Notes: a model not told the origin generated them from the letters alone. A stretch of 64,000 bases of DNA from Pseudomonas persica (GCF_900291015.1 NZ_OLKL01000020.1:62001-126000); one strand, 5' to 3'. Shown: positions 1 to 12,906, counted from the first letter of the stretch. Translations and numbers: made by a program.

Positions 1-822
1 GCTGCCATCGACGGTTTCGCCCAGCTGGGCTTCGGCTTCGTCGAAATCGGCACCGTCACCCCGCGCCCGCAGTCGGGCAACCCCAAGCCGCGGTTGTTCC
101 GCCTGCCGGAGGCTACGGCCATCATCAACCGCATGGGTTTCAACAACCTGGGCGTCGATCACCTGCTCGGCCGGGTGCGGGCTGCGCGTTACAACGGCGT
201 GCTGGGCATCAACATCGGCAAGAATTTCGACACCCCGGTGGAGCGCGCCGTCGATGACTACCTGATCTGCCTGGACAAGGTGTACGCCGACGCCAGTTAC
301 ATCACGGTCAACGTCAGTTCGCCAAACACCCCGGGCCTGCGCAGCTTGCAGTTCGGCGATTCGCTCAAGCAACTGCTCGATGCCCTGGCCGAGCGCCGCG
401 AGCAACTGGCCGGCACGCATGGCAAGCGCGTGCCGCTGGCAATCAAGATCGCCCCGGACATGAGCGACGAAGAAACCGCCCTGGTAGCCGCCGCGCTGAT
501 GGAGTCGGGCATGGATGCAGTGATCGCCACCAACACCACGCTGGGCCGTGAAGGTGTCGAAGGGCTGCCGTATGGTGGCGAGGCTGGCGGCCTGTCGGGT
601 GCGCCGGTGCTGGAGAAGAGCACCCATATTGTCAAGGTGCTGGCGGGTGAGCTGGGTGGCAAGCTGCCGGTCATTGCCGCCGGTGGCATTACCGAAGGCC
701 GCCATGCCGCCGAGAAGATCGCTGCCGGGGCGAGCCTGGTGCAGATCTACTCGGGCTTCATTTACAAGGGGCCGGCGCTGATTCGCGAAGCGGTTGACGC
801 TATCGCTGCGATGCCGCGCTGA
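1..822 (+). CDS. pyrD: Dihydroorotate dehydrogenase (quinone), 3' part of gene
   Basis: Class 2 dihydroorotate dehydrogenase, the membrane-associated flavoenzyme that oxidises dihydroorotate to orotate in pyrimidine synthesis and passes electrons to ubiquinone. The frame is open from the first base of the window, so the N-terminal part (about 65 residues by family length) lies outside. The visible 273 residues include the early strand [20 protein letters not shown], the catalytic-serine segment [14 protein letters not shown], the FMN-phosphate region around [21 protein letters not shown], and the C-terminal GGI and [10 protein letters not shown] segments. It ends in a REP pair and faces rmf convergently. 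The family assignment is secure; only the start is missing. Confidence 0.97.
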   Translation, partial: AAIDGFAQLGFGFVEIGTVTPRPQSGNPKPRLFRLPEATAIINRMGFNNLGVDHLLGRVRAARYNGVLGINIGKNFDTPVERAVDDYLICLDKVYADASYITVNVSSPNTPGLRSLQFGDSLKQLLDALAERREQLAGTHGKRVPLAIKIAPDMSDEETALVAAALMESGMDAVIATNTTLGREGVEGLPYGGEAGGLSGAPVLEKSTHIVKVLAGELGGKLPVIAAGGITEGRHAAEKIAAGASLVQIYSGFIYKGPALIREAVDAIAAMPR

Positions 823-827
823 CCTGA

Positions 828-925
828 CCGGCCTATTCGCGGGTAAACCCGCTCCCCCAGGTGCCCCACAGCTATCAACACCTGTGCGGTCCCTGTGGGA
901 GCGGGTTTACCCGCGAAAAAGCCAG
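828..925. repeat. REP inverted pair (pyrD/rmf gap)
   Basis: Two copies of a roughly 35-bp Pseudomonas REP sequence in head-to-head orientation. Each has the core GCGGGTTTACCCGC (or its complement) followed by GCTCCC-CAGG or CCTGTGGGAGC. They sit about 30 bp apart between the convergent ends of pyrD and rmf, where the pair could act as a transcription and mRNA-end barrier. Confidence 0.9.
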
Positions 926-949
926 CGCGGATATGGATTCGAAGCCATA

Positions 950-973
950 AAAAAGGGCCCCGTCAAGGGGCCC
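950..973 (-). terminator. Intrinsic terminator of rmf
   Basis: A perfect 7-bp GC stem (955-961 with 967-973, loop GTCAA). Read on the minus strand, it is followed by a run of T. It lies about 60 bp downstream of the rmf stop codon. Confidence 0.85.
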
Positions 974-1034
974 CTGGGCCTTCGCCCGCCGCCCGGATAG
1001 GGCGTGCATGGTGAATCGAATTCAGTGTCCTCGT

Positions 1035-1250
1035 TCAGCCAACGGCGTGATTTTCGTTGAGTCTATGGATGCCAGCGGTGCCAGTCATTCCGTCCCAGTT
1101 ATCACCGCGACCTTCGCGCCAGCCGTTGATCCAGGCTTGGCGAACAGAAGGAAGATTGAAGGGGCAAAGTTCGCGGGATTTGCCGGTGACCCCGTATTGG
1201 TAGCCACGTGAATATGCTCTTTCCAACGGATCACGCTTAAGTCTTCTCAT
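1035..1250 (-). CDS. rmf: Ribosome modulation factor
   Basis: A 71-aa basic protein that binds 70S ribosomes and promotes their dimerisation into inactive 100S particles in stationary phase. The N-terminal half, MRRLKRDPLERAYSRGYQYG, matches the RMF family pattern KRD-LERA-RGYQ-G, followed by G-S-E-CP and the conserved W-GWREG segment. The C-terminus is longer than in E. coli RMF (55 aa), as is common in pseudomonads. The start is ATG at 1250, with GAGGG about 9 nt upstream. It is a single-gene unit with its own terminator and a long leader region shared divergently with rlmKL. Confidence 0.95.
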   Translation of the reverse strand: MRRLKRDPLERAYSRGYQYGVTGKSRELCPFNLPSVRQAWINGWREGRGDNWDGMTGTAGIHRLNENHAVG

Positions 1251-1810
1251 AGGGTGTTGCCCTCACTTGTTGACTGTAATGTCCCGTCGGCCTCTCCGAG
1301 GCCGGGCAGAGTCTTTCTGCCGGTGTGCGCTCGCTGCCGGCGTGGCGAGCTGAAAGTGCCACCTCGTTGCGAAGCGGCCTGAGACCAGTTCTATCGAATG
1401 CGAGTCACGCTGTGAATGATCGATTTGTCATAAGCACGTAACCTTTCCAAGGGTCAGGAGATAAGTAAGTAAATGCGACTCAACCTTGTTTGGCGTTGAG
1501 CCCGCTATGATCAGGGTTTGCCGATCATTGACGTCATTTCGCCAGCGTTGCTTGCGGATGACAGAAATAATTTGAAATGCGACGAAGGGTCACATCGGCC
1601 CTGGTATCGCCAGAATTTTTCGTACTGCCTGATGATCTAAGCTGTCTTTGCCACCGGGCCAAGCGCAGATCGGTCAGGCGGCCCGGCCTTTCATCGCACG
1701 CTGCGTGGCGGGAAAGGCCACCCGCACGCCTGCTGGAAAGGTATGCGGGCAAACATCGCGGGGCGATGCGTCGCCCCGTCAGTCAAATAGCCCAAGGCGC
1801 TGGATTACTC
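1251..1810. other. 560-bp intergenic region between rmf and rlmKL
   Basis: No convincing gene. This divergent region should hold both promoters. It contains several hairpins: CGGCCTC/GAGGCCG at 1288-1304, GGCCTTTC (1685-1692) with GAAAGGCC (1712-1719), and a perfect 7-bp stem, GGGGCGA/TCGCCCC, at 1760-1777 just before rlmKL. I could not settle the exact promoters. Open frames that run into this region from rlmKL lack the family N-terminus and are not used. Confidence 0.6.
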
Positions 1811-4003
1811 ATGTCGGACCGTTTCGAACTTTATCTCACTTGCCCCAAAGGCCTGGAAGGCCTGCTTGCCGAAGAGGCCCGCAGCCTCGGCCTGGATGAC
1901 GTGCGCGAGCACACCTCGGCCATTCGCGGCGCCGCCGACATGGAAACCGCCTACCGCCTGTGCCTGTGGTCACGCCTGGCCAATCGGGTGCTGCTGGTAC
2001 TCAAGCGCTTCTCCATGAAGAACGCCGACGACCTCTACGACGGCGTGCACGCAGTTGACTGGGCCGATCATCTGGCAGCCGACGGCACCCTGGCGGTGGA
2101 GTTCAGCGGCCATGGCTCGGGCATCGACAACACCCACTTCGGTGCGCTGAAGGTCAAGGATGCGATTGTCGACAAGCTGCGCAACCGCGAAGGCCTGCGC
2201 CCGTCGGTGGAGAAGATCGACCCGGATGTGCGCGTGCACCTGCGCCTGGACCGTGGCGAAGCCATTCTCTCCCTCGACCTCTCCGGGCACAGCCTGCACC
2301 AGCGTGGCTACCGCCTGCAGCAAGGCGCCGCGCCACTGAAGGAAAACCTGGCGGCGGCGGTGCTGATCCGCGCCGGCTGGCCGCGCATTGCCGGCGAAGG
2401 CGGCGCGCTGGCCGACCCGATGTGCGGTGTGGGTACCTTCCTGGTCGAAGCGGCGATGATCGCCGCCGATATCGCGCCCAACCTCAAGCGTGAACGCTGG
2501 GGCTTCAGTGCCTGGCTCGGCCATGTGCCGGCGTTGTGGCGCAAGGTGCATGACGAGGCGCAGGCGCGGGCACAGGCCGGCCTGGCCAAGCCACCGCTGT
2601 GGATCCGTGGCTACGAGGCCGACCCGCGGCTGATCCAGCCAGGGCGCAACAACGTCGAGCGTGCCGGCCTGGGCGACTGGGTGAAGATCTACCAGGGTGA
2701 AGTCAGCACCTTCGAGCCGCGTCCGGACCAGAACCAGAAAGGCCTGGTCATCAGCAACCCGCCCTATGGCGAGCGCCTGGGTGACGAAGCCAGCCTGCTG
2801 TACCTCTACCAGAACCTCGGTGAGCGCCTGCGCCAGGCCTGCATGGGCTGGGAGGCAGCGGTGTTCACCGGCGCGCCGCAGCTGGGCAAGCGCATGGGCA
2901 TTCGCAGCCACAAGCAGTACGCGTTCTGGAACGGCGCCTTGCCGTGCAAGCTGCTGCTGTTCAAGGTGCAGCCTGACCAGTTCGTCACCGGCGAGCGCCG
3001 CGAGGCGCAGCCTGAAGGCGCGGAAAGCCGCCAGCAGGCTGCGCTGGCCAGCGAGCCAGCGCGTCTGTCGGAAGGGGCGCAAATGTTCGCCAACCGCCTG
3101 CAGAAAAACCTCAAGCAACTGGGCAAGTGGGCGCGCCGCGAGCAGGTCGATTGCTACCGCCTGTACGATGCCGACATGCCTGAATATGCCTTGGCGGTCG
3201 ACCTGTACCAGGATTGGGTGCACGTGCAGGAATACGCCGCGCCACGTTCGGTCGACCCGGACAAGGCCCAGGCGCGCCTGCTCGACGCGCTGGCAGCCAT
3301 CCCGCAGGCCCTGGGCATTTCACCACAGCGGGTGGTGCTCAAGCGGCGCGAGCGGCAGAGCGGCACGCGCCAGTACGAGCGCCAGGCTACCGAAGGCCGC
3401 TTCCAGGAAGTGAACGAAGGTGGCGTCAAGCTGCTGGTCAACCTCACCGACTACCTCGACACCGGCCTGTTCCTTGACCATCGCCCGATGCGCATGCGCA
3501 TCCAGCGCGAGGCCGCAGGCAAGCGCTTCCTCAACCTGTTCTGCTACACCGCCACGGCCACCGTGCATGCGGCCAAGGGCGGCGCCCGCAGCACCACCAG
3601 CGTCGACCTGTCGAAAACCTACCTGGACTGGGCGCGGCGCAACCTGGCGCTCAATGGCTTCTCCGAGCGCAACCGTCTGGAGCAGGGCGATGTGATGGCC
3701 TGGCTGGAAGGCAACCGCGACAGCTACGACCTGATCTTCATCGACCCACCGACCTTCTCCAACTCCAAGCGCATGGAAGGCGTGTTCGACGTGCAGCGTG
3801 ACCACGTGCAACTGCTGGACCTGGCCATGGCCCGCCTGGCGCCGGGTGGCGTGCTGTACTTCTCCAACAACTTCCGCAAGTTCCAGCTGGACGAGCACCT
3901 GATGGCGCGTTACGCGGTGGAGGAAATCACGGCCCAGACCCTGGACCCGGACTTCGCCCGCAATAACCGTATCCATCGTGCCTGGCGTTTACAGCTTCGT
4001 TAA
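1811..4003 (+). CDS. rlmKL: Bifunctional 23S rRNA methyltransferase (m2G2445 and m7G2069)
   Basis: A fused rRNA methylase of 730 aa. The N-terminal RlmL half makes m2G2445 and the C-terminal RlmK half makes m7G2069 in 23S rRNA, both with S-adenosylmethionine. Visible in order: THUMP domain (about 45-155), RlmL domain with DPMCGVGTFLVEAA and the catalytic NPPYGERLG (about residue 315), then RlmK domain with NLFCYTATATVHAAKGGA (about 574) and IDPPTFSNSKRM (about 645). The start chosen is ATG at 1811 (MSDRFELYLTCPKGLEGLL), the usual family N-terminus. The open frame extends 78 codons upstream but that part is not conserved-looking. The Shine-Dalgarno sequence is weak, and the leader has strong hairpins. 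Confidence 0.95.
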   Translation: MSDRFELYLTCPKGLEGLLAEEARSLGLDDVREHTSAIRGAADMETAYRLCLWSRLANRVLLVLKRFSMKNADDLYDGVHAVDWADHLAADGTLAVEFSGHGSGIDNTHFGALKVKDAIVDKLRNREGLRPSVEKIDPDVRVHLRLDRGEAILSLDLSGHSLHQRGYRLQQGAAPLKENLAAAVLIRAGWPRIAGEGGALADPMCGVGTFLVEAAMIAADIAPNLKRERWGFSAWLGHVPALWRKVHDEAQARAQAGLAKPPLWIRGYEADPRLIQPGRNNVERAGLGDWVKIYQGEVSTFEPRPDQNQKGLVISNPPYGERLGDEASLLYLYQNLGERLRQACMGWEAAVFTGAPQLGKRMGIRSHKQYAFWNGALPCKLLLFKVQPDQFVTGERREAQPEGAESRQQAALASEPARLSEGAQMFANRLQKNLKQLGKWARREQVDCYRLYDADMPEYALAVDLYQDWVHVQEYAAPRSVDPDKAQARLLDALAAIPQALGISPQRVVLKRRERQSGTRQYERQATEGRFQEVNEGGVKLLVNLTDYLDTGLFLDHRPMRMRIQREAAGKRFLNLFCYTATATVHAAKGGARSTTSVDLSKTYLDWARRNLALNGFSERNRLEQGDVMAWLEGNRDSYDLIFIDPPTFSNSKRMEGVFDVQRDHVQLLDLAMARLAPGGVLYFSNNFRKFQLDEHLMARYAVEEITAQTLDPDFARNNRIHRAWRLQLR

Positions 4004-4097
4004 GGCGACGAGGTACGTTGCGCGGCTAATGGCCAATAGCTATAACTGAGGGCAGGGCAAGATAATCCGCAGGACGCTGACGTGACGAGATGGGTGT

Positions 4098-6488
4098 ATG
4101 TCAAAGGGTGGCGTGCGTGCGCGGTTGCTTGGCCTGTGCACAGAGGCGGTGTCCGCCTGGGCGGTCGCGCTGGTCGCCCTGGTCGCGGGCGGCCTGCTGA
4201 CGGCCTTTCTGGCGCTTGCCGCGCAAACCTTCTACAAGCAGCAGTTGCGCCAGCGCTTCGAGCTGCTGGCCAGCGAGCGTTTCAGCCGTATCGCCGAGCG
4301 ATTTGACGAACAGCAGCAGCGCCTGGACGGGCTGCGGCGGTTTTTCAGCTTTTCCAACGAAATCACCCCCCACGAGTTCGACGGCTACGCCCGGCCATTG
4401 CTGCAGCGGACCCTGGCCTACGCCTGGGCGCCGCGTGTCGAAGCCGCGCAACGCGCCGAGTTCGAGCGCCAGGCCAGTGCACATTCTGGCCCGGGCTATG
4501 TGATCCGCGACCAGAATGCGCAAGGCCAGTGGCGCCCATCCCCCCAGCGCGACCATTACTTCCCGGTACTCTATACCCAGTCGGGTGAATTGCCCGGGCT
4601 GCCCTATGGGCTGGACCTCGCCGGCCAGGATGTGCCCCTGGCGGCCTTGGCGCGGGCGCTGGGGCCGGGCAGCATGGCGGTGTCCGAGCCACTGGCCATG
4701 TTCGATACCAGCTCGGATGCGCGTGGCCTGCTGATGGTGGCGCCGGTGTTTTCCGATGCCAACCCCCGCGGCGCGGCAGTGGGCTATGTGATGGCCTTGC
4801 TGAGCATGCGTGAGCTGGTCAGTGACGGACAACCGGTGGCGGCAGACGACAATCTGGTCGTGCGCATCGTCGACCCCACCGGGCTGCATGGCCCCGAAGT
4901 GATGTTCGCTTCGCAGAACCCGGTCGCACCCCTGCCGCTGGTCAGCAACCAGCTGTTGCACCTGGCTGACCGCCACTTCCAGCTGAGTATCCGGCCGAGC
5001 CTGGCCTTCGTGCGGGCCAATCGTTCCTCCGCGGTGCTGGCGGTGAGCCTGCTGGGCGGTTTGTTGAGCCTGCTGCTCAGCGTTTTGCTCTACAGCCTGT
5101 TCAGCCAGCGCCAGCGCGCCTTGGCCATGGTCGAGCAGCGCACCGCCGAGCTGCGGGTCAGCGAGCAGTCCCTGCGTGGCACCCATAACCAGCTGCGTAG
5201 CGTGCTGGATGCCGCAACCCAGGTGGCGATCATCGCCACCAACCTCAAGGGCGTGGTCAGCACTTTCAACGCCGGCGCCGAGCGCATGCTCGGGTACCCG
5301 GCCAGCGAGGCGATCGGCCAGCTGCGCCTTGAGGATCTGGTGCTGCCCGAAGAGTTGAGCCTGCGTGCCCATGCCTTGAGCCTGCGTTACGGCCGGCCGA
5401 TTGCAGGTGGCCAGGCCATGTTCGCCGAAACGGTGCAGGAGCATGGCGCCGAGCCGGGGGAGTGGACCTTGTTGCGCGCCGATGGCAGCCAACTGGTGGC
5501 CAATATGCTGGTTACCGCCATGCTCGATGAACAGGGGTTGTGGATTGGTTACCTGGCGATCTGCATTGATGTCACTGAACGGCGTCGGGTGCATGAGGCG
5601 CTGGCGGCACGTGACCGCCTGCTGGAAAAGCTCAGTGCCGAGGTACCGGGGGGCATCTACCAGTACCGCCTGGATGGTAACGGCCATTCCTGTTTTCCGT
5701 ACGCCAGCAAGGGCCTGTACGACATCTACGAAGTCGACCTGCAGCAGTTGCGCGAGGATGCCTCGGTGGTGTTCGAGCGCATCCACCCGGATGACCTGGA
5801 GCGCGTGCGCCGGTCGGTGCGTGACTCGGCCGAACACCTGTCGCCCTGGCGCGAAGAATACCGGGTCTGCCTGCCGCGTGCCGGGCTGCGCTGGGTGCGT
5901 GGCGAGGCGACCCCGGAAGTAGGCGAGCAGGGCTGTACCTTGTGGCATGGCTACCTGACGGACATCTCCGATCTCAAGGGTGTGGAGGAAGAGTTGCGTG
6001 CGCTGTCGGTGACCGACTCGCTGACCGGCATCCATAACCGCCGCTACTTCCAGCAGCGGCTCAAGGTCGAACTGGAACGGGCTCAGCGCGACGGCCTGGC
6101 CCTGGCGGTGATCATGCTCGACATCGATCACTTCAAACGCATCAACGACCGCTTCGGCCATGCCGTCGGTGACCGCGTGCTGCGCAGCCTGTGCCTGCGG
6201 ATTGGCCAGCGTTTGCGGCGTACCGATGTGTTCTGCCGGCTGGGTGGCGAGGAATTCATGGTGCTGTGCCCGGGCAGCGATGCCAGGCAGGCACGGCTGC
6301 TGGCGCTGGAGCTGTGGCAAGGGGTGCGCGATGTTCCAGTGGAAGGTGTGGGCAAGGTGACCGCGAGTTTTGGGGTGGCGGGCTGGCGACCGGGGGAAGG
6401 GGCCGATGCCTTGTTGTTGCGGGCTGATGCAGGGGTGTATGCGGCCAAGCAGGGCGGGCGGGACCGGGTGGAGGGGGGGGTGGCTTGA
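4098..6488 (+). CDS. Membrane CHASE-PAS-PAS-GGDEF diguanylate cyclase
   Basis: A 796-aa inner-membrane protein predicted to make cyclic di-GMP from GTP in response to a periplasmic signal. Order: transmembrane helix at about 16-42; periplasmic CHASE domain (about 60-250, with the typical AYAWAPRV segment); second transmembrane helix at about 310-335; PAS domain at about 365-490; a PAS fold-3-like domain at about 510-630; and a C-terminal GGDEF domain. The active-site motif is GGEEF at about residue 715, a functional variant, and an RxxD product-inhibition site (RRTD) lies five residues upstream. Both suggest an active, feedback-inhibited cyclase. No EAL domain is present. The start ATG (MSKGG) is chosen because it directly precedes the first helix. 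The ligand and target process are unknown. Confidence 0.9.
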   Translation: MSKGGVRARLLGLCTEAVSAWAVALVALVAGGLLTAFLALAAQTFYKQQLRQRFELLASERFSRIAERFDEQQQRLDGLRRFFSFSNEITPHEFDGYARPLLQRTLAYAWAPRVEAAQRAEFERQASAHSGPGYVIRDQNAQGQWRPSPQRDHYFPVLYTQSGELPGLPYGLDLAGQDVPLAALARALGPGSMAVSEPLAMFDTSSDARGLLMVAPVFSDANPRGAAVGYVMALLSMRELVSDGQPVAADDNLVVRIVDPTGLHGPEVMFASQNPVAPLPLVSNQLLHLADRHFQLSIRPSLAFVRANRSSAVLAVSLLGGLLSLLLSVLLYSLFSQRQRALAMVEQRTAELRVSEQSLRGTHNQLRSVLDAATQVAIIATNLKGVVSTFNAGAERMLGYPASEAIGQLRLEDLVLPEELSLRAHALSLRYGRPIAGGQAMFAETVQEHGAEPGEWTLLRADGSQLVANMLVTAMLDEQGLWIGYLAICIDVTERRRVHEALAARDRLLEKLSAEVPGGIYQYRLDGNGHSCFPYASKGLYDIYEVDLQQLREDASVVFERIHPDDLERVRRSVRDSAEHLSPWREEYRVCLPRAGLRWVRGEATPEVGEQGCTLWHGYLTDISDLKGVEEELRALSVTDSLTGIHNRRYFQQRLKVELERAQRDGLALAVIMLDIDHFKRINDRFGHAVGDRVLRSLCLRIGQRLRRTDVFCRLGGEEFMVLCPGSDARQARLLALELWQGVRDVPVEGVGKVTASFGVAGWRPGEGADALLLRADAGVYAAKQGGRDRVEGGVA

Positions 6489-6503
6489 GCGTTCGCGATT
6501 GTC

Positions 6504-6606
6504 GGTACCGGCCCTTTCGCGGCTAAAGCCGCTCCCACAGGTACATCACAGGTCTTGAACCCTGCGCTGTACCTGTGGGAGCGGCTTTAGCCGCGAAAGG
6601 GCCGGG
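6504..6606. repeat. REP inverted pair, variant core GCGGCTTTAGCCGC
   Basis: Two inverted REP copies with the variant core GCGGCTAAAGCCGC between the convergent ends of the GGDEF gene and dacB. The outer GGCCCTTTCGC/GCGAAAGGGCC also pairs, giving about 38-bp arms. Confidence 0.9.
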
Positions 6607-6618
6607 ACTGGCTGACGA

Positions 6619-8076
6619 TCAGTTGGCTGCCGTGCTGCCGGCCAGTTTCGGCTGGCGGTACAGGTCCAGCAGTACCTGGTCGAGCACCTGCGAGGCGCCC
6701 CACGGTTTCGGGTCGTTGAGGATCGCCGCCACCGCCCAGGTATGGCCGTTGCTGTCACGGCTGAAGCCGGCAATCGCCCGCACGGTGTTCAGCGTGCCGG
6801 TCTTGATGTGCCCTTCACCGGTCATGGCGGTGCGCTTGAGGCGCTTGCGCATGGTGCCGTCCATGCCCACCAGCGGCATCGAGCTCATGAATTCGGCAGC
6901 ATAGGGGCTCTTCCAGGCGGCCTGCAGCATCGCGGCCATTTCCCGGGTGCTTACCCGTTCGGCGCGGGACAGGCCGGAGCCGTTTTCCATCACCAGGTGC
7001 GGCGCGGTAATACCCTTCTTCGCCAGCCACTGGCGCACCACGCGCTGGGCGGCGCGGGCATCGTCACCATCGGCATCGGTGCGGAACTGCGCGCCAAGGC
7101 TCAGGAACAGCTGCTGGGCCATGGTGTTGTTGCTGTATTTGTTGATATCGCGGATCACTTCCACCAGGTCTGGCGAGAAGGCGCGGGCCAGCAGGCGTGC
7201 GCCCTTGGGCACGTTCTCGAAGCGGTCGCCACCCTGGATGCTGCCACCCAGCTCGTTCCAGATCGCGCGCACGGCACCGGCAGCGTAGGTTGGGTGGTCG
7301 AGCAGCGACAGATAAGTCTGCGAGTTGCAGCCGTCACCCAACTGGCCGCTGACCGTTACGCTGATGCCATCGGCCTGCTGCACCGGGTTGTAGCGCACAT
7401 CACCCGCGCACTGTTTGGAGGCCACGGCCTTGACCTGGTTGTCGATACGGATGCTGGCAATCGGTGGCTCGACCGCGATGGTGACCTTGCCGCCATCGTT
7501 GCGGGCCACGAAGCGCAGGGCCTTGAGGTTGACCAGCAGCGAGTCGGGCTTGACCAGGAACGGCTTGTTCTCATCGCCGCCGTCGTCGTTGAACTGCGGC
7601 AGGTTGGGCTGCACGAAGTGACTGCGGTCCAGTACCAGGTCGCCGGTGATGGTGCGCACGCCATTGGCGCGCAGGTCACGCATCAGCAGCCACAGCTTTT
7701 CCATGTTCAGTTTCGGGTCGCCGCCACCTTTGAGGTACAGGTTGCCGTTGAGTACACCGTTGCTCAGGGTGCCGTCGGTGTAGAACTCGGTCTTCCACTG
7801 GAAGGTCGGGCCGAGCAGTTCGAGGGCGGCGTAGGTGGTGACCAGTTTCATGGTCGAGGCCGGGTTCACCGAGACGTCGGCATTGAATACGGTCGGTGTG
7901 CCGGGGCCGTCCAACGGCAGCATCACCAGCGACAGGGCAGAGTCCTGCAGCTTGTTGGCCTTGAGGGCCTGCTGCACTTTGGCAGGCAGTGTGGTATTGA
8001 CGGCGGCGGCCTGGCTGGGCAGGGCGAGTGGCAACAGCAGGCCGGCAAGAACGAGGGGACGAAGCGTTTTGATCAT
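6619..8076 (-). CDS. dacB: D-alanyl-D-alanine carboxypeptidase/endopeptidase (PBP4 type)
   Basis: Periplasmic class C low-molecular-weight penicillin-binding protein of 485 aa that trims and cleaves peptidoglycan peptide cross-links. A Sec signal peptide (MIKTLRPLVLAGLLLPLALP, then SQA-A) is followed by the serine-peptidase S13 motifs: SxxK as STMK (about residue 73), SxN as SNN (about 313) and KTG (about 422), with spacing as in E. coli PBP4. The start is ATG at 8076, chosen because the signal peptide begins there. The frame stays open for 44 more codons upstream, but that extension overlaps a non-coding region and lacks similarity to the family. It appears to be a single-gene unit ending in a REP pair. 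Confidence 0.95.
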   Translation of the reverse strand: MIKTLRPLVLAGLLLPLALPSQAAAVNTTLPAKVQQALKANKLQDSALSLVMLPLDGPGTPTVFNADVSVNPASTMKLVTTYAALELLGPTFQWKTEFYTDGTLSNGVLNGNLYLKGGGDPKLNMEKLWLLMRDLRANGVRTITGDLVLDRSHFVQPNLPQFNDDGGDENKPFLVKPDSLLVNLKALRFVARNDGGKVTIAVEPPIASIRIDNQVKAVASKQCAGDVRYNPVQQADGISVTVSGQLGDGCNSQTYLSLLDHPTYAAGAVRAIWNELGGSIQGGDRFENVPKGARLLARAFSPDLVEVIRDINKYSNNTMAQQLFLSLGAQFRTDADGDDARAAQRVVRQWLAKKGITAPHLVMENGSGLSRAERVSTREMAAMLQAAWKSPYAAEFMSSMPLVGMDGTMRKRLKRTAMTGEGHIKTGTLNTVRAIAGFSRDSNGHTWAVAAILNDPKPWGASQVLDQVLLDLYRQPKLAGSTAAN

Positions 8077-8211
8077 AATGAATAAATACCCTACGGCGAG
8101 GGAAAAGGGCATTGGGGCTGTAAGGGATGATGGCCCCAGGATGAAAGAATACGCATTATGCCCCAAGCGCAGCGACGATGCGCCACGTTCGACGGAAAAG
8201 CACGCCAATGA

Positions 8212-8239
8212 AAAAGGCCACCCATAGGGGTGGCCTTTT
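8212..8239 (-). terminator. Intrinsic terminator downstream of the yggL-like gene
   Basis: Stem GGCCACCC/GGGTGGCC (8216-8223 with 8228-8235) flanked by A-run and T-run on both sides. It can work in either direction. It lies 23 bp past the stop of the yggL-like gene and upstream of dacB. Confidence 0.85.
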
Positions 8240-8261
8240 CAGCGATCGAGCCGGGCCGGTA

Positions 8262-8606
8262 TTACTCGGCCTTGTTGATCGGTTTTTCCGGGTACCAGGC
8301 GTCCAGCAACGGGCTGACTTCGATCTTGGTCAGTTCGCTGCGGCCTTTGAGCCAGGCTTCAACGGCTGCACGCTGTTCTTCGCTGACCGAGCCGCGTTTG
8401 ACCGAGCACACCAGGCCGAAATCGTCACCGCCTACATAGTCCAGGCCGTTGGCGTCCATGGCTTCTGCCAGGAACGCGTCGAGGAAAGCATCGATTGCCT
8501 GGTCATCCAGATCTTCCTTGAATTCCAGGTTCAGCTCGAAGCCCAATTCCTGAAACTCGTCGACACACAGCTTCTTGCGCAGACGACGGGAGCGGTTTGT
8601 GGCCAT
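8262..8606 (-). CDS. YggL-like 50S-ribosome-associated protein (DUF469)
   Basis: A 114-aa protein of the YggL/DUF469 family. It begins MATNRSRRLRKKLCVDEFQELGF, the family hallmark (basic N-terminus, then KKL-VDEFQELGF), followed by the acidic segment LEFKEDLDDQAIDAFLDAFLAEAM and the GGDDFGLVCS motif. E. coli YggL has been reported to bind the large ribosomal subunit; a ribosome-related role here rests on family membership. The start ATG has AGAGGA close upstream. It is followed by its own terminator and lies 40 bp beyond the sensor-kinase gene stop, on the same strand, so read-through from that operon is possible. Confidence 0.85.
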   Translation of the reverse strand: MATNRSRRLRKKLCVDEFQELGFELNLEFKEDLDDQAIDAFLDAFLAEAMDANGLDYVGGDDFGLVCSVKRGSVSEEQRAAVEAWLKGRSELTKIEVSPLLDAWYPEKPINKAE

Positions 8607-8647
8607 GAAACAATCCTCTTAGGTAATAACGCCGCGCAGTCTACCAG

Positions 8648-12280
<3,633 letters not shown>

Positions 12281-12288
12281 GACTACCC

Positions 12289-12906
12289 TCAGACCAGCGC
12301 GTTGCGTTTGGCCATTTCGATCAGGTCGACCAGCGTATTGACCTGAAGTTTGTGCATGAGGCGCTTCTTGTAGGTACTGACGGTCTTGCTGCTGAGGAAC
12401 ATGCCCTTGGCAATTTCCTTGTTGCTGCGGCCTTGGGCGAAGAGTTGCAATACCATCAGTTCGCGGTCATTCACCTGGCGGAAAAGTTGCGAGTCGGCAT
12501 CTTCCGCCTGGTTATGCTTTATTGCCTGGCTGGGAAAGTAGTTGTAACCGGCCAGTACGGCCTTGATTGCACTGAGCAGTTCGCTCAGATCTTCCTGCTT
12601 GCACACGTAGCCCGCAGCACCGGAGTGCATGCAGCGCACGGCAAACAATGCGGGAGACTGCGCGGTCAGTACCAGCACCTTCAGGGGCAGGGCCATGGCC
12701 TGGAAGCGGGCAAGCACCTCCAGCCCGTCTAGCTTGGGTATGCTGATGTCGAGGATGACGAGGTCGGGGGCGGTTTCGCGAATCATCTGCATGGCGTCCA
12801 CGCCGTTGTCCGACTCGCCGACAACCTTGTAATTCTGATTTTCCAGCAACATACGGACGGCCAGGCGGATGACGGGATGGTCGTCGACAATAAATATGGA
12901 ATGCAT
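12289..12906 (-). CDS. BvgA/EvgA-like NarL-family response regulator
   Basis: A 205-aa DNA-binding response regulator. The N-terminal receiver domain has acidic pocket VDDH, phosphoacceptor in LDISIPKLDG, and K in CKQEDL. The C-terminal LuxR-type helix-turn-helix has VNDRELMVLQLFAQGRSNKEIAKGMFLSSKTVSTYKKRL. It is the first gene of the operon with the hybrid kinase 8 bp downstream, whose Hpt domain should phosphorylate it. The start chosen is ATG at 12906, which has AGGGA at 8 nt; a TTG two codons upstream sits too close to that Shine-Dalgarno. Target genes cannot be inferred from sequence. Confidence 0.92.
   Translation of the reverse strand: MHSIFIVDDHPVIRLAVRMLLENQNYKVVGESDNGVDAMQMIRETAPDLVILDISIPKLDGLEVLARFQAMALPLKVLVLTAQSPALFAVRCMHSGAAGYVCKQEDLSELLSAIKAVLAGYNYFPSQAIKHNQAEDADSQLFRQVNDRELMVLQLFAQGRSNKEIAKGMFLSSKTVSTYKKRLMHKLQVNTLVDLIEMAKRNALV

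Noticed and set aside
1577..1810. A 78-residue N-terminal extension of rlmKL
   Set aside because: The family starts at MSDRFELYLTCPKG; the extension has no similarity pattern and covers the hairpin-rich leader.
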